This document shows positions 45,076 through 52,331 of a stretch of 64,000 bases of DNA, in pieces. The position numbers and the translations under genes are program-made. The stretch is taken from positions 1 to 64,000 of the forward strand of contig CAVOQV010000007.1 in assembly GCA_963698435.1 (NCBI GenBank), in the 5' to 3' direction. The first letter of the stretch is position 1. Every line of letters begins with the position of its first letter. This DNA is from Sva-07 sp963698435. GTDB lineage: Bacteria; Actinomycetota; Acidimicrobiia; Acidimicrobiales; Ilumatobacteraceae. Under the pieces are notes generated by a model, which did not search any database, was not told the DNA's origin, and worked only from the letters and a program-made list of their open reading frames with translations.

Positions 45076-45473
45076 TCAGTCCAGTCGGGCTTCGAGTGTC
45101 GTGGTCCGGGCGGCGGCATGGCGTCCGGCGAGGTAGCCGTAGACCATCGCCGGGCCGATGGTGCCGCCGGGCCCGCCGTAGGTCATGCCGAACGGCGAGC
45201 CCATCACGTTGCCGGCCGCGTACAGGCCGGGAATCGGCTCGCCGCGCAGGTCGAGGACCCGGGCATCGGGATCGACGCGCGGGCCACCCTTCGTGCCCAG
45301 AGCGCCGCTGTGGATCTGGAACGCGTAGTACGGGCCCCGGTCGAGCGGGCCGAGGGTCGCGTCGCGACGACCCTTGCGGTGAGGGTCTCCCCACCAACAG
45401 TCGAAGGCGCTGTCACCGCAGCGGTCAGCCCAGCCGCGCCGGTACCGAGGACGACGACGTCGACTTCTTCCAC
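45076..45473 (-). pseudogene. KstD-like FAD-dependent dehydrogenase reduced to its two ends by an internal deletion
   Basis: The gene begins at GTG 45473 with EVDVVVLGTGAAGLTAAV, the N-terminal FAD-binding motif of 3-ketosteroid delta-1-dehydrogenase/fumarate-reductase-like flavoproteins. After about 20 codons the other frame takes over with GDSAFDCWWGDP, LGPLDRGPYYAF, GALGTKGGPRVD, then GLYAAGNVMGSPFGMTYGG and GTIGPAMVYGYLAGRHAA, which is the C-terminal segment of the same family, ending at TGA 45076. Roughly 400 central residues are missing and the two halves are out of frame. It is a deletion scar of an enzyme that would desaturate a steroid-like ring. The downstream Rieske gene starts 4 bp later. 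Confidence 0.75.
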
Positions 45474-45491
45474 TGGCGGATCCCCTCGATC

Positions 45492-45515
45492 GTTGTGCAA
45501 TGACTGTTGTACAAC
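45492..45515. promoter_or_regulatory. Candidate TetR operator with two GTTGTrCAA sites
   Basis: A perfect 10-bp palindrome GTTGTACAAC (45506-45515) and a near copy GTTGTGCAA (45492-45500) with a 14-bp offset lie in the 97-bp divergent gap between the KstD remnant and the CMD gene. The TetR gene at 43315 is in the unit that would be controlled. Confidence 0.5.
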
Positions 45516-45570
45516 GTAGTGATCACCTCGGGGTTGCGCAAGCCCGTCCCGGGGCAGACGCCCGAGTACG

Positions 45571-45975
45571 GTGCCGCTTGTGGTCCTTGACGATTGCCTC
45601 GCCGGCACCGACGCGTTGGCAGCGCTCGATGCGGCCCACGCTGCTGCGTGGGCGGCGGTCGATCCGTCGCTGCTCTCGCTGTGCCGCAATCGAATGGCGA
45701 TGCTCCGGCGTCACGAACCGACACTGGCCACGATGTCGGACGACGAGTGCGCCGCCCTGAGCCGTTGGAGTTCCTCGACCGGGTTCAGCGATGTCGAGCG
45801 TGCGGCCCTCGACGTGACCGAGCAGTACCTGATCGACGTCGCGTCACTGACCGATGCCCAGGTCGGGCGGCTCGCGGTCCATCTCGGCGAGCAGGGTCTG
45901 GTCGATTTCGTCAATGCACTCCTCGTCGTCGAACAGCGCATGAGCCTCGAACTGTTCTTCGAGCGGGTGCTGTGA
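45571..45975 (+). CDS. CMD/AhpD-like small protein without the cysteine pair
   Basis: 134 residues from GTG 45571. All-helical, with RWSSSTGFSDVERAALDVTEQYL and QGLVDFVNALLVVEQRMSLEL, the layout of carboxymuconolactone decarboxylase/AhpD-like helices. The redox CxxC is absent; only LCRNRMAMLRR precedes, with one Cys. The next gene, one base downstream, is a second CMD-like protein that does have the motif (with TGA in it). Such pairs may form a hetero-oligomer. A purely structural partner role is inferred. Confidence 0.65.
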   Translation: MPLVVLDDCLAGTDALAALDAAHAAAWAAVDPSLLSLCRNRMAMLRRHEPTLATMSDDECAALSRWSSSTGFSDVERAALDVTEQYLIDVASLTDAQVGRLAVHLGEQGLVDFVNALLVVEQRMSLELFFERVL

Positions 45976-45976
45976 G

Positions 45977-46483
45977 GTGACCGCCGAACGGCATCCACGC
46001 GTCGGGCCGGGCGTGCGTGCAGACGCGGAACTCCGCCGGGCGCTGGGCGACTTCGCTGCGGCCGCGGTTCGCAACGACGCGATCGACCCGATCACGACCG
46101 AACTGGTCCGATTGCGCTGCGCCACCCACCACGATTGCCACACTTGACTGTCGCTGCGCTCGGCAGTTGCCAAGCAGCAGGGACTCGACGAAGTGCTCGT
46201 CGCTCAGGTGGCGTCGAGCGAGCCCGCCCTCACCGAGGCGCAACTCGTCGCGCTCGAGCTCGCCGACATCCTGATGGTCGATCCGGCAGGCGCGACCGCC
46301 GATCTGCGGACGCGTCTCGCTGCGCACTTCACGAGCGACCAGGTGATCGAGCTGGCCCTCGACGTCATGAAGTGGAGCTACCAGAAGGTGCCGGTCGCGC
46401 TGGGGACCGACGTCGAGGTGGTCCCGGGTGAACTGACCGACCTGGTGTTCGACGTCGACGGTCGCTGGGTCGTGCCGCCGTGA
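45977..46483 (+). CDS. CMD/AhpD-like protein with in-frame TGA at the second Cys of CxxC (candidate selenoprotein or nonsense mutant)
   Basis: Frame from GTG 45977 (one base after the previous stop) to TGA 46481. Residues before the internal TGA read TTELVRLRCATHHDCHT, then TGA at 46145-46147 (codon 57), then LSLRSAVAKQQGLDE. In the AhpD/CMD family this block is ...C-x-x-C-x-SLR, so TGA replaces the second, redox-active Cys and the frame continues perfectly through ALTEAQLVALELAD to the end. AhpD-like selenoproteins are known. A stem GCTGC/GCAGC (46153-46157, 46174-46178) with inner GGC/GCC and loop AGTT follows at the distance expected for a bacterial SECIS, but competing folds exist. Restart at GTG 46193 is another possibility. 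Confidence 0.6.
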
Positions 46484-46561
46484 CCGCCTGCCGTGCTCTC
46501 CTGGCGTCGCCGTTGGCCTCCGACTCCGGTGGCGTCGATCCGACTCCGTAACGTCACGTTG

Positions 46562-47362
46562 GTGAACGACGAGATCGCAGCACTGTTCGACCTGTCCGGA
46601 AGGACAGCGCTGGTCACCGGTGCAGCCACCGGCATCGGAGAGGGCATCGCCCGGCGCCTCGCCGGCGCAGGAGCATCGGTGACGGTCATCGACATCGACC
46701 TCCCGGGCGCCGAACGCGTGGCCGCCGACATCGGAGGCGCCGCCGTACCGCTCGACGTCACCGACACCGACGCCTGCGCCGACACGCTCGGACGACTCGG
46801 CGGCCGGATCGACATCCTCGTCAACAACGCTGGGTCGTACCACGAGGCGGGCAGCATCCTCGACCAGAGCGTCGAGTCGTGGAAGCGATCGATCGACATC
46901 AATCTTGCCAGCCTGTTCAACTGCTGCAAGCCGGTTGCCGCTCGCATGGTCGAGCAGGGTGACGGAGGAGCGATCGTCAACATCGCGTCGGTCGACGGCC
47001 TCCTGCCCTGCCTCGGCACCAGCTACGACACGGCGAAGGCGGGAGCGATCCACTTCACGCGCAGTCTCGCCGTCGACCTGTCGCCGCACGGCATCCGCGT
47101 CAACGCGGTCAGCCCTGGTGTGGTGCCCGTGCCAACACTCGATCGCATGCACGCGGGCGAGATCGAGCACTTCTGGCCGAAGAACCCGTCCGTGAGTGGC
47201 CTGATGGGGCCGATCACCACCAAGCGATCGTCGAACGTGCCCCTGGGACGCAAGGGCACACCCACCGACATCGGCAACGCCGTGTTGTATCTGGTGTCCG
47301 ACGCGTCGAGCTACGTCACCGGGCAGAACCTTGCGGTCGACGGTGGCTGGACGATCATCTGA
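46562..47362 (+). CDS. Short-chain dehydrogenase/reductase
   Basis: 266 residues from GTG 46562. Motifs: TGAATGIGEG, NNAGS, SYDTAKAGA and VTGQNLAVDGGW. The segment RMHAGEIEHFWPKNPSVSG between the active site and the C-terminus is a longer substrate loop than in the neighbouring SDRs. It follows the CMD-like gene by 78 bp and precedes a SnoaL-like gene, in a plus-strand run that continues into the Rieske/P450 operon. The substrate is unknown. Confidence 0.87.
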   Translation: MNDEIAALFDLSGRTALVTGAATGIGEGIARRLAGAGASVTVIDIDLPGAERVAADIGGAAVPLDVTDTDACADTLGRLGGRIDILVNNAGSYHEAGSILDQSVESWKRSIDINLASLFNCCKPVAARMVEQGDGGAIVNIASVDGLLPCLGTSYDTAKAGAIHFTRSLAVDLSPHGIRVNAVSPGVVPVPTLDRMHAGEIEHFWPKNPSVSGLMGPITTKRSSNVPLGRKGTPTDIGNAVLYLVSDASSYVTGQNLAVDGGWTII

Positions 47363-47423
47363 GCGCGGACCCGAAACCGCAACCGAGACTGCATCTGAGA
47401 CCTCAGCCGAACGGAGCACCGAC

Positions 47424-47876
47424 ATGACCGACGCCGCCGCCACGCTCCAGACACTTCTGGACGAGCGCGAGATCCACCAGGTCGCCCTGCGCTACTGCCG
47501 GGCGCTCGACACGAAGGACTGGGCGCTGCTCGACGACGTGTTCGTCGCCGACGCGACGGGCCAACTGGGCACACCGGCCACACTGGTCGGTCTCGAGGCG
47601 ATCCGCGAGCGGATACGCTCGGCCCTTCAGCATCTCGACGACAGCCAGCACCTCGTGGGCAACCACGAGATCGCCGTCGACGGGGACGTCGCGACGCATC
47701 GCTGCTACCTGCAGGCACAGCACATCCGTGAGGCCGCGGTCGGCGGGCCGAACTACATCGTGGCGGGGCGCTACGAGGACAGGCTCGCCCGCACCGAAGT
47801 CGGGTGGCGGATCACGCACCGCACCCTGACCGTGATGTGGACCGAGGGCAACGTCGCCGTCGCTCACCCCGGCTGA
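47424..47876 (+). CDS. SnoaL-like (NTF2-fold) protein
   Basis: 150 residues from ATG 47424. Opening LQTLLDEREIHQVALRYCRALDTKDWALLDDVF with HQ and the Asp/Trp pair is typical SnoaL_4, followed by HLVGNHEIAVDGD and RYEDRLARTEVGWRI. This family includes scytalone-dehydratase-like and limonene-epoxide-hydrolase-like enzymes. It lies between an SDR and a small ORF in a catabolic run, similar in type to the genes at 35657 and 51810. Confidence 0.83.
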   Translation: MTDAAATLQTLLDEREIHQVALRYCRALDTKDWALLDDVFVADATGQLGTPATLVGLEAIRERIRSALQHLDDSQHLVGNHEIAVDGDVATHRCYLQAQHIREAAVGGPNYIVAGRYEDRLARTEVGWRITHRTLTVMWTEGNVAVAHPG

Positions 47877-47993
47877 TCGACGCCCGACTCCAGAATCGGC
47901 CACGTGGTCAATTCTGGGACCTTTGGCCCTGATCGGCACCGCCGGCACCTGAGATCGTGTCACCCACACGACGATCTGGCCTGGGGGTTTCCG

Positions 47994-48287
47994 ATGCGAC
48001 AACGAAAGCATGCACTGAGCGGCGCGCTCTACGACGTGCGCGACGACGGCAATCTGACCGTCACCGCCCGCGATGGACGGGTCGGCGTCTTCACGCCCGA
48101 CGGTCAATGGGTGAGCGGCGACGTGTACCACGCCGATCCGCACCTCTGCGGCTGGCTCGCCGGGCCTCAGCTCCCGCCTCGACTTGCCGTACTCCCACGA
48201 TTCCGCCAGACCGAGTCCGCGAGCGCGGACCCGGCCGCCGACGGTTCGTCCACCAGCTCCACCAGCCAAAAGGAAGCCAACGCGTGA
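47994..48287 (+). CDS. Small protein homologous to an insert domain of a Rieske oxygenase (DPHLC module)
   Basis: 97 residues from ATG 47994, with GGGGG before the start; its TGA overlaps the GTG of the next Rieske oxygenase. Residues 6-64 align without gaps to residues about 289-347 of the Rieske oxygenase at 60818: 20 of 59 identical, including Y-x5-G, V-x-x-x-DG, F, G and the block DPHLC-x-W-x-x-GP. The Rieske oxygenase translated next lacks that insert. The C-terminal 30 residues are Ser/Ala rich and probably disordered. It is likely to associate with the downstream oxygenase. No catalytic motif is visible; the single conserved Cys-52 and His-50 could bind metal or substrate. Confidence 0.72.
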   Translation: MRQRKHALSGALYDVRDDGNLTVTARDGRVGVFTPDGQWVSGDVYHADPHLCGWLAGPQLPPRLAVLPRFRQTESASADPAADGSSTSSTSQKEANA

Positions 48288-49630
48288 CTGCGATCGACTA
48301 CACCAAGCCACCGACGCTGACCTACCAGCAGCTCCTCGACACCGACAGTCACGAGGTGCCCGAGGTGCTGCGGTGGTTCTCACCGATGCCCCCGAGCGAG
48401 GCCGACGTTCCCGTCGAGCGCTACACGAGCGCCGAGTTCCATCAACTCGAGGTCGAGAAGGTCTGGACCAAGGTCTGGCAGATGGCATGTCGCGAGGAGG
48501 ACATCCCCGAAGTCGGCGACCACATCACCTACGACATCGTCGGGCGCTCGATCCTCGTGGTGCGCTCCGCTCCCGACCAGATCAGCGCCTTCCACAACGT
48601 GTGCCCGCACCGTGGCCGCCGGATCCGCGAGCACGCAGGCCGCGACACCGAACTTCGCTGCGCGTTCCACGGCTTCGCCTGGGAGCTGAACGGCTGCCTC
48701 AAGCAGGTGCCGTGCCAGTGGGACTTCCCCCGGCTCGAACCCGACGAGTGGGGGTTGCCCGAGGTCCTGGTCGGCACGTGGGGCGGCTTCGTGTTCATCA
48801 ACATGGACCTCGACGCCGCACCGCTCGAGGACCATTTGGGCGATCTCAGTGCTCACTTCACCCGGTGGCCGCTCGAAGACCGCTACAAAGAAGCTCACGT
48901 CGCCAAGGTGATGGACTGCAACTGGAAGGTTGCCCAGGAAGCGTTCATGGAGGCATACCACGTGGTCGCGACGCATCCGCAGCTGCTCCCGAGCCTCGGC
49001 GACGCGATCACACAGTACGACGTGTTCGGCAACTTCAGCCGGGCGATCACTCCCAACGGTGTGCCGAGCCCGCACCTCACTTGGGAGCCGACCCAGCAGG
49101 AGATCTTCGACGCGATGAGCGATCGAAACCTGGACGAGGAGCCTCGGATGATCGTGCCGCTCGACGAGACGGCGCGACATCTGGCGGCCGAATCCGCTCG
49201 GGCGGCGTTGCGGCCGGCGATCGGCGATCGAGCCGACGAGCTGTGCGACGCCGAACTGACGGAGAGCATCTACTACACCGTGTTCCCGAACTTCCATCCG
49301 TGGGGCGCGTACAACCGGATCGTGTACCGGTTCCGGCCGTACGGCAACGATCACCGCAGGTCGATCATGGAGTGCATGTTCCTGTCGCCGTACCCCGGCG
49401 ACGAGCGACCGCCGGCCGCCCCGATCCACTGGTTGACCGACGACGACGATTGGACGGTGGCCACCGAACTGGGCATGCTCGCACGGGTGTTCAACCAAGA
49501 TGTCTACAACCTGCCCGAAGTCCAGCTCGGCCTCGAGGCGATGATCAAGCCGGGCGTCACGTTCGCCGACTACCAGGAGACCAAACCGCGGCACTTCCAC
49601 GCCATCCTCGACGAGTGGATCGCTCGATGA
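48284..49630 (+). CDS. Rieske oxygenase alpha subunit
   Basis: 448 residues from GTG 48284, overlapping the small DPHLC protein (GTGA). Rieske ligands C107/H109 in CPHRG and C126/H129 in CAFHGF; iron site in QEAFMEAYHVVATHPQ. It is close to the 60818 oxygenase (shared EYHxVATHPxL, YTVFPN, GAYNRIVYRFRP) but has no DPHLC insert. It overlaps the P450 start by 4 bp (ATGA). So small protein, Rieske oxygenase and P450 are translationally coupled. Confidence 0.92.
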   Translation: MTAIDYTKPPTLTYQQLLDTDSHEVPEVLRWFSPMPPSEADVPVERYTSAEFHQLEVEKVWTKVWQMACREEDIPEVGDHITYDIVGRSILVVRSAPDQISAFHNVCPHRGRRIREHAGRDTELRCAFHGFAWELNGCLKQVPCQWDFPRLEPDEWGLPEVLVGTWGGFVFINMDLDAAPLEDHLGDLSAHFTRWPLEDRYKEAHVAKVMDCNWKVAQEAFMEAYHVVATHPQLLPSLGDAITQYDVFGNFSRAITPNGVPSPHLTWEPTQQEIFDAMSDRNLDEEPRMIVPLDETARHLAAESARAALRPAIGDRADELCDAELTESIYYTVFPNFHPWGAYNRIVYRFRPYGNDHRRSIMECMFLSPYPGDERPPAAPIHWLTDDDDWTVATELGMLARVFNQDVYNLPEVQLGLEAMIKPGVTFADYQETKPRHFHAILDEWIAR

Positions 49631-50892
49631 CCGTTTCCTTCGACGCCACCGACGACGCGGTGGTGCAGTGCCCCTATCCGCACTACCGGGAGATGCGCGA
49701 TCAGGCGCCGGTGCTCGAACTCGACGGTGCCCAATTCGGCCGTCCGGGCGAGCGCATCTTCGCTGTCTCGCGCCACGAGGACGTCAAGCGGATCCTGCAC
49801 GAGCCCGCGACGTTTTCGTCGAGGTTCGGCACGCCGGCAGCGAAACCGTCGCCCGAACTTCTTGCGCGGTTGCGGGAGGTGATCGCGCAGGGATGGCCCA
49901 ATGTGCCGACGATGCTCACCGAGGACCCGCCCACGCACACCCGATACCGACAGCTCGTCTCGAAGGCGTTCACGCCGAAACGTGTGAAAGAACTCGAACC
50001 TGCGATCCGCACGATCTGCGACGAGCTGGTCGACGGGTTCGACGGGGCCGGGCACGTCGACTTCCTCAACTCGTTCGCCGTCGCGCTGCCGGTGCGGGCG
50101 GTCGCGGTCATCCTGGAGGTGCCCGAGACCCGGCAGGCGGAATTCAAGCGTTGGGCCGATTCGTCCGTTGCAGCGATCGGACGTGCGATCACCGACGACG
50201 AGCGTGTCGCCGCCGAACTGGACATCGTCGAGCAACAGCGGTACTTCGCGTCCGAGATCGAGGATCGACGGGACAACCCCCGCGACGACTTCCTGACCGA
50301 TCTCCTGAACGCCGAGCTGACGCCGGCAGACGGCGTCGAGGGCGGTCAGCTCGGCATGGCCGAGATGCTGTCGATCATCCGTCAGATCCAGGTCGCCGGC
50401 AGCGAGACGACCGCCAGTCTGCTCGCTGACGTGATGGTCCAGCTCGCCGATCATCCAGACGAGTGGGAGCGGCTCAAGGCCGACCCCTCGCGGGCGCCGC
50501 TGGTCGTCGAAGAGGCGCTGCGCTGGGCGAGCCCGAACCAGGGTCTGTTCCGGATCGTCACGGCCGATACCGAGATCGCCGGCACGCCCATCGCCGCCGG
50601 TTCGACGGTGTGGGTGATGTACGGATCGGCTGACCACGACGACCGTGTCTTCGAGGACCCCGAGGAGTTCCGCCCCGACCGGCCGGGGGTGAACCAGCAC
50701 CTCGCCTTCGGTCACGGCATCCACTTCTGTCTCGGCGCTGCGCTGGCACGTCTCGAAGCGGTGTGCGCACTGCAAACGCTGGCCGCACGGCTCGACACGA
50801 TCGCCGTCGTCGACCAGACGTCGCTGCGCTACGGCCGCAGCTTCATCCTCCGCGGCCTGGAACATCTCGAGCTCGACGTCACCTACCGATGA
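49627..50892 (+). CDS. Cytochrome P450
   Basis: 421 residues from ATG 49627. I-helix AGSETT (257-262), ExxR at E296-R299, heme-binding FGHGIHFCLGAALARLE with C368. It is a soluble bacterial class I type P450, of the kind that hydroxylates terpenoids, steroids or aromatics; ferredoxin and reductase are not in the operon. The sequence DPPTHTRYRQLVSKAFTP is typical of the CYP107/CYP124-like group. The last codons and TGA (50890-50892) fall inside repeat F. Confidence 0.93.
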   Translation: MTVSFDATDDAVVQCPYPHYREMRDQAPVLELDGAQFGRPGERIFAVSRHEDVKRILHEPATFSSRFGTPAAKPSPELLARLREVIAQGWPNVPTMLTEDPPTHTRYRQLVSKAFTPKRVKELEPAIRTICDELVDGFDGAGHVDFLNSFAVALPVRAVAVILEVPETRQAEFKRWADSSVAAIGRAITDDERVAAELDIVEQQRYFASEIEDRRDNPRDDFLTDLLNAELTPADGVEGGQLGMAEMLSIIRQIQVAGSETTASLLADVMVQLADHPDEWERLKADPSRAPLVVEEALRWASPNQGLFRIVTADTEIAGTPIAAGSTVWVMYGSADHDDRVFEDPEEFRPDRPGVNQHLAFGHGIHFCLGAALARLEAVCALQTLAARLDTIAVVDQTSLRYGRSFILRGLEHLELDVTYR

Positions 50893-50988
50893 GCGAAAGG
50901 CGCGTCTGCGACCGTTTCGCTCATCGCCGGGCCGTGTCGGTGAGTTGCGATGAGCCAAAGGCGCGCATGCGGTGGTTTTGCTCATCGC
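50886..50988. repeat. 42-bp palindromic repeat, pair F (50886-50927 and 50947-50988)
   Basis: Copies 61 bp apart with a 19-bp spacer. The first starts CCGATGAGCGAAAGG (first base differs) and ends TTTCGCTCATCGC; the second GCGATGAGCCAAAGG and TTTTGCTCATCGC, with core GCGCATGCGG. The stop codon of the P450 is the TGA of the first copy. Confidence 0.9.
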
Positions 50989-51030
50989 TGGGCTCATGAT
51001 TCGTCGCGAGGGTTCGGTAATCTCGCCGCC

Positions 51031-51813
51031 GTGACCGATCAGCTCGTCTCGCCCGAGGTCGCACCACTCTCGGAGTTGATCGACCTGACCGGACAGCGGG
51101 CGTTCGTCACGGGCGGCGCCAGAGGCATCGGAGCGGCGATCGCACGCCGCTTGGTCGATGCCGGTGCGTTCGTCACGGTCGGCGACATCGACGTCACGTC
51201 GACCGCCGCGGTCGCCACCGGAGCCGACTTCGTCAGCTGCGACATCACGCGTCCGGACGACGTGGACGAAGCGGTTCGTGCTGCGGCCGGACACGACGAT
51301 CGGCTCGACATCGTCGTCAACAACGCGGGCATCTTCCCGACCACCGGACCGATGATCGATGCCTCCGACGACTTCGTCACGCGCATGCTCGACGTCAACG
51401 TTCGCTCGACGTTCAGCGTCGCACGGCAGGCTGCCCGGCACATGCCGCAGGGCGGCTCGATCGTGAACCTTGCGTCGATCGCGGCGCTCGGTGGCGGAGC
51501 CAACATCTCGGCCTACGCCGCCTCGAAGGCCGCCGTCGTGTCGCTCACGCGTGCCTTCGCCCGCGAGCTCGGGCCACGAGGCATACGCGTGAACGCCGTG
51601 GCCCCGGGCGTGATCGACACACCTGGCGTGCAGGACCAACTCGAGCCGCTGAAGGCCAGCGGCGTCGACATCGCGTCCCGGATCTCTGCGAACCCCCTCG
51701 GGTTGGTCGGACAACCCGATCACGTGGCGCGAGCCGTGCTGTTTCTCGCGTCCGGCCTCGCGGAGTTCGTCACCGGGCACGTGCTCGTCGTCGATGGAGG
51801 CTCGACCGCATGA
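51031..51813 (+). CDS. Short-chain dehydrogenase/reductase
   Basis: 260 residues from GTG 51031. Motifs: TGGARGIG, NNAGIF, AYAASKAA and VTGHVLVVDGGS. It starts 43 bp after repeat F and its stop overlaps the SnoaL-like start (ATGA), so it begins a four-gene unit SDR, SnoaL-like, acyl-CoA synthetase, acyl-CoA dehydrogenase. Probably oxidises an alcohol produced by the upstream P450 or Rieske enzyme. Confidence 0.88.
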   Translation: MTDQLVSPEVAPLSELIDLTGQRAFVTGGARGIGAAIARRLVDAGAFVTVGDIDVTSTAAVATGADFVSCDITRPDDVDEAVRAAAGHDDRLDIVVNNAGIFPTTGPMIDASDDFVTRMLDVNVRSTFSVARQAARHMPQGGSIVNLASIAALGGGANISAYAASKAAVVSLTRAFARELGPRGIRVNAVAPGVIDTPGVQDQLEPLKASGVDIASRISANPLGLVGQPDHVARAVLFLASGLAEFVTGHVLVVDGGSTA

Positions 51814-52331
51814 GCGACGTGTCCAATCCCACCCCGACGGTCGAACAACTGCTCGCCATCGAGGCATGTCGAGAGGCATCGCGCCGGTACTCGTACGGCG
51901 TCGACCGGCTCGACGTCGAGGTGATGAAGTCCGCGTACTGGCCTGATGGCACGGACGACCACGGCGTGTTCGTCGGCAATGCGTGGGAGTTCTGCGAACG
52001 CGTCGTCGGCACTCACGACGCGTGGGAGTGGACGATGCACACCACCTCCAACCACCGGGTTCAGATCGACCCCGACGGTGTGCACGCACGCGGCGAGGCT
52101 CTGACGGTTGCGTACCTGTTCCACCGCGACGAACGCCGACTGTCGACGTTCTATGGCCGCTACCTCGACAGCTACGAGTGTCGCGGCGGCGAGTGGCGAA
52201 TCCTGCACCGCGTGTGCGTACACCACGGCTCGACCACCGAAGCGGTCCCCGATGCGATGAAGCTCGACGTCGACAAGTTCCGTCCGGGTTCGTTCGACCG
52301 TCCCTCCACCAACCGACCGATCGGACCCTGA
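51810..52331 (+). CDS. SnoaL-like (NTF2-fold) protein
   Basis: 173 residues from ATG 51810. SnoaL_4 opening VEQLLAIEACREASRRYSYGVDRLDVEVMKSAYWPDGTDD, then HTTSNHRVQIDPDGVHARGEA and the C-terminal WRILHRVCVHH. Longer than its two cousins in the window. Its TGA shares a base with the next ATG (TGATG), so it is translationally coupled to the acyl-CoA synthetase. Family members are dehydratases or isomerases; a steroid or terpene-type role is possible. Confidence 0.83.
   Translation: MSDVSNPTPTVEQLLAIEACREASRRYSYGVDRLDVEVMKSAYWPDGTDDHGVFVGNAWEFCERVVGTHDAWEWTMHTTSNHRVQIDPDGVHARGEALTVAYLFHRDERRLSTFYGRYLDSYECRGGEWRILHRVCVHHGSTTEAVPDAMKLDVDKFRPGSFDRPSTNRPIGP

Noticed and set aside
45204..45689. 161-residue minus-strand ORF as a new protein
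   Set aside because: Its only recognisable part is the 20-residue FAD motif of the KstD remnant; the rest is out of frame with the family sequence.
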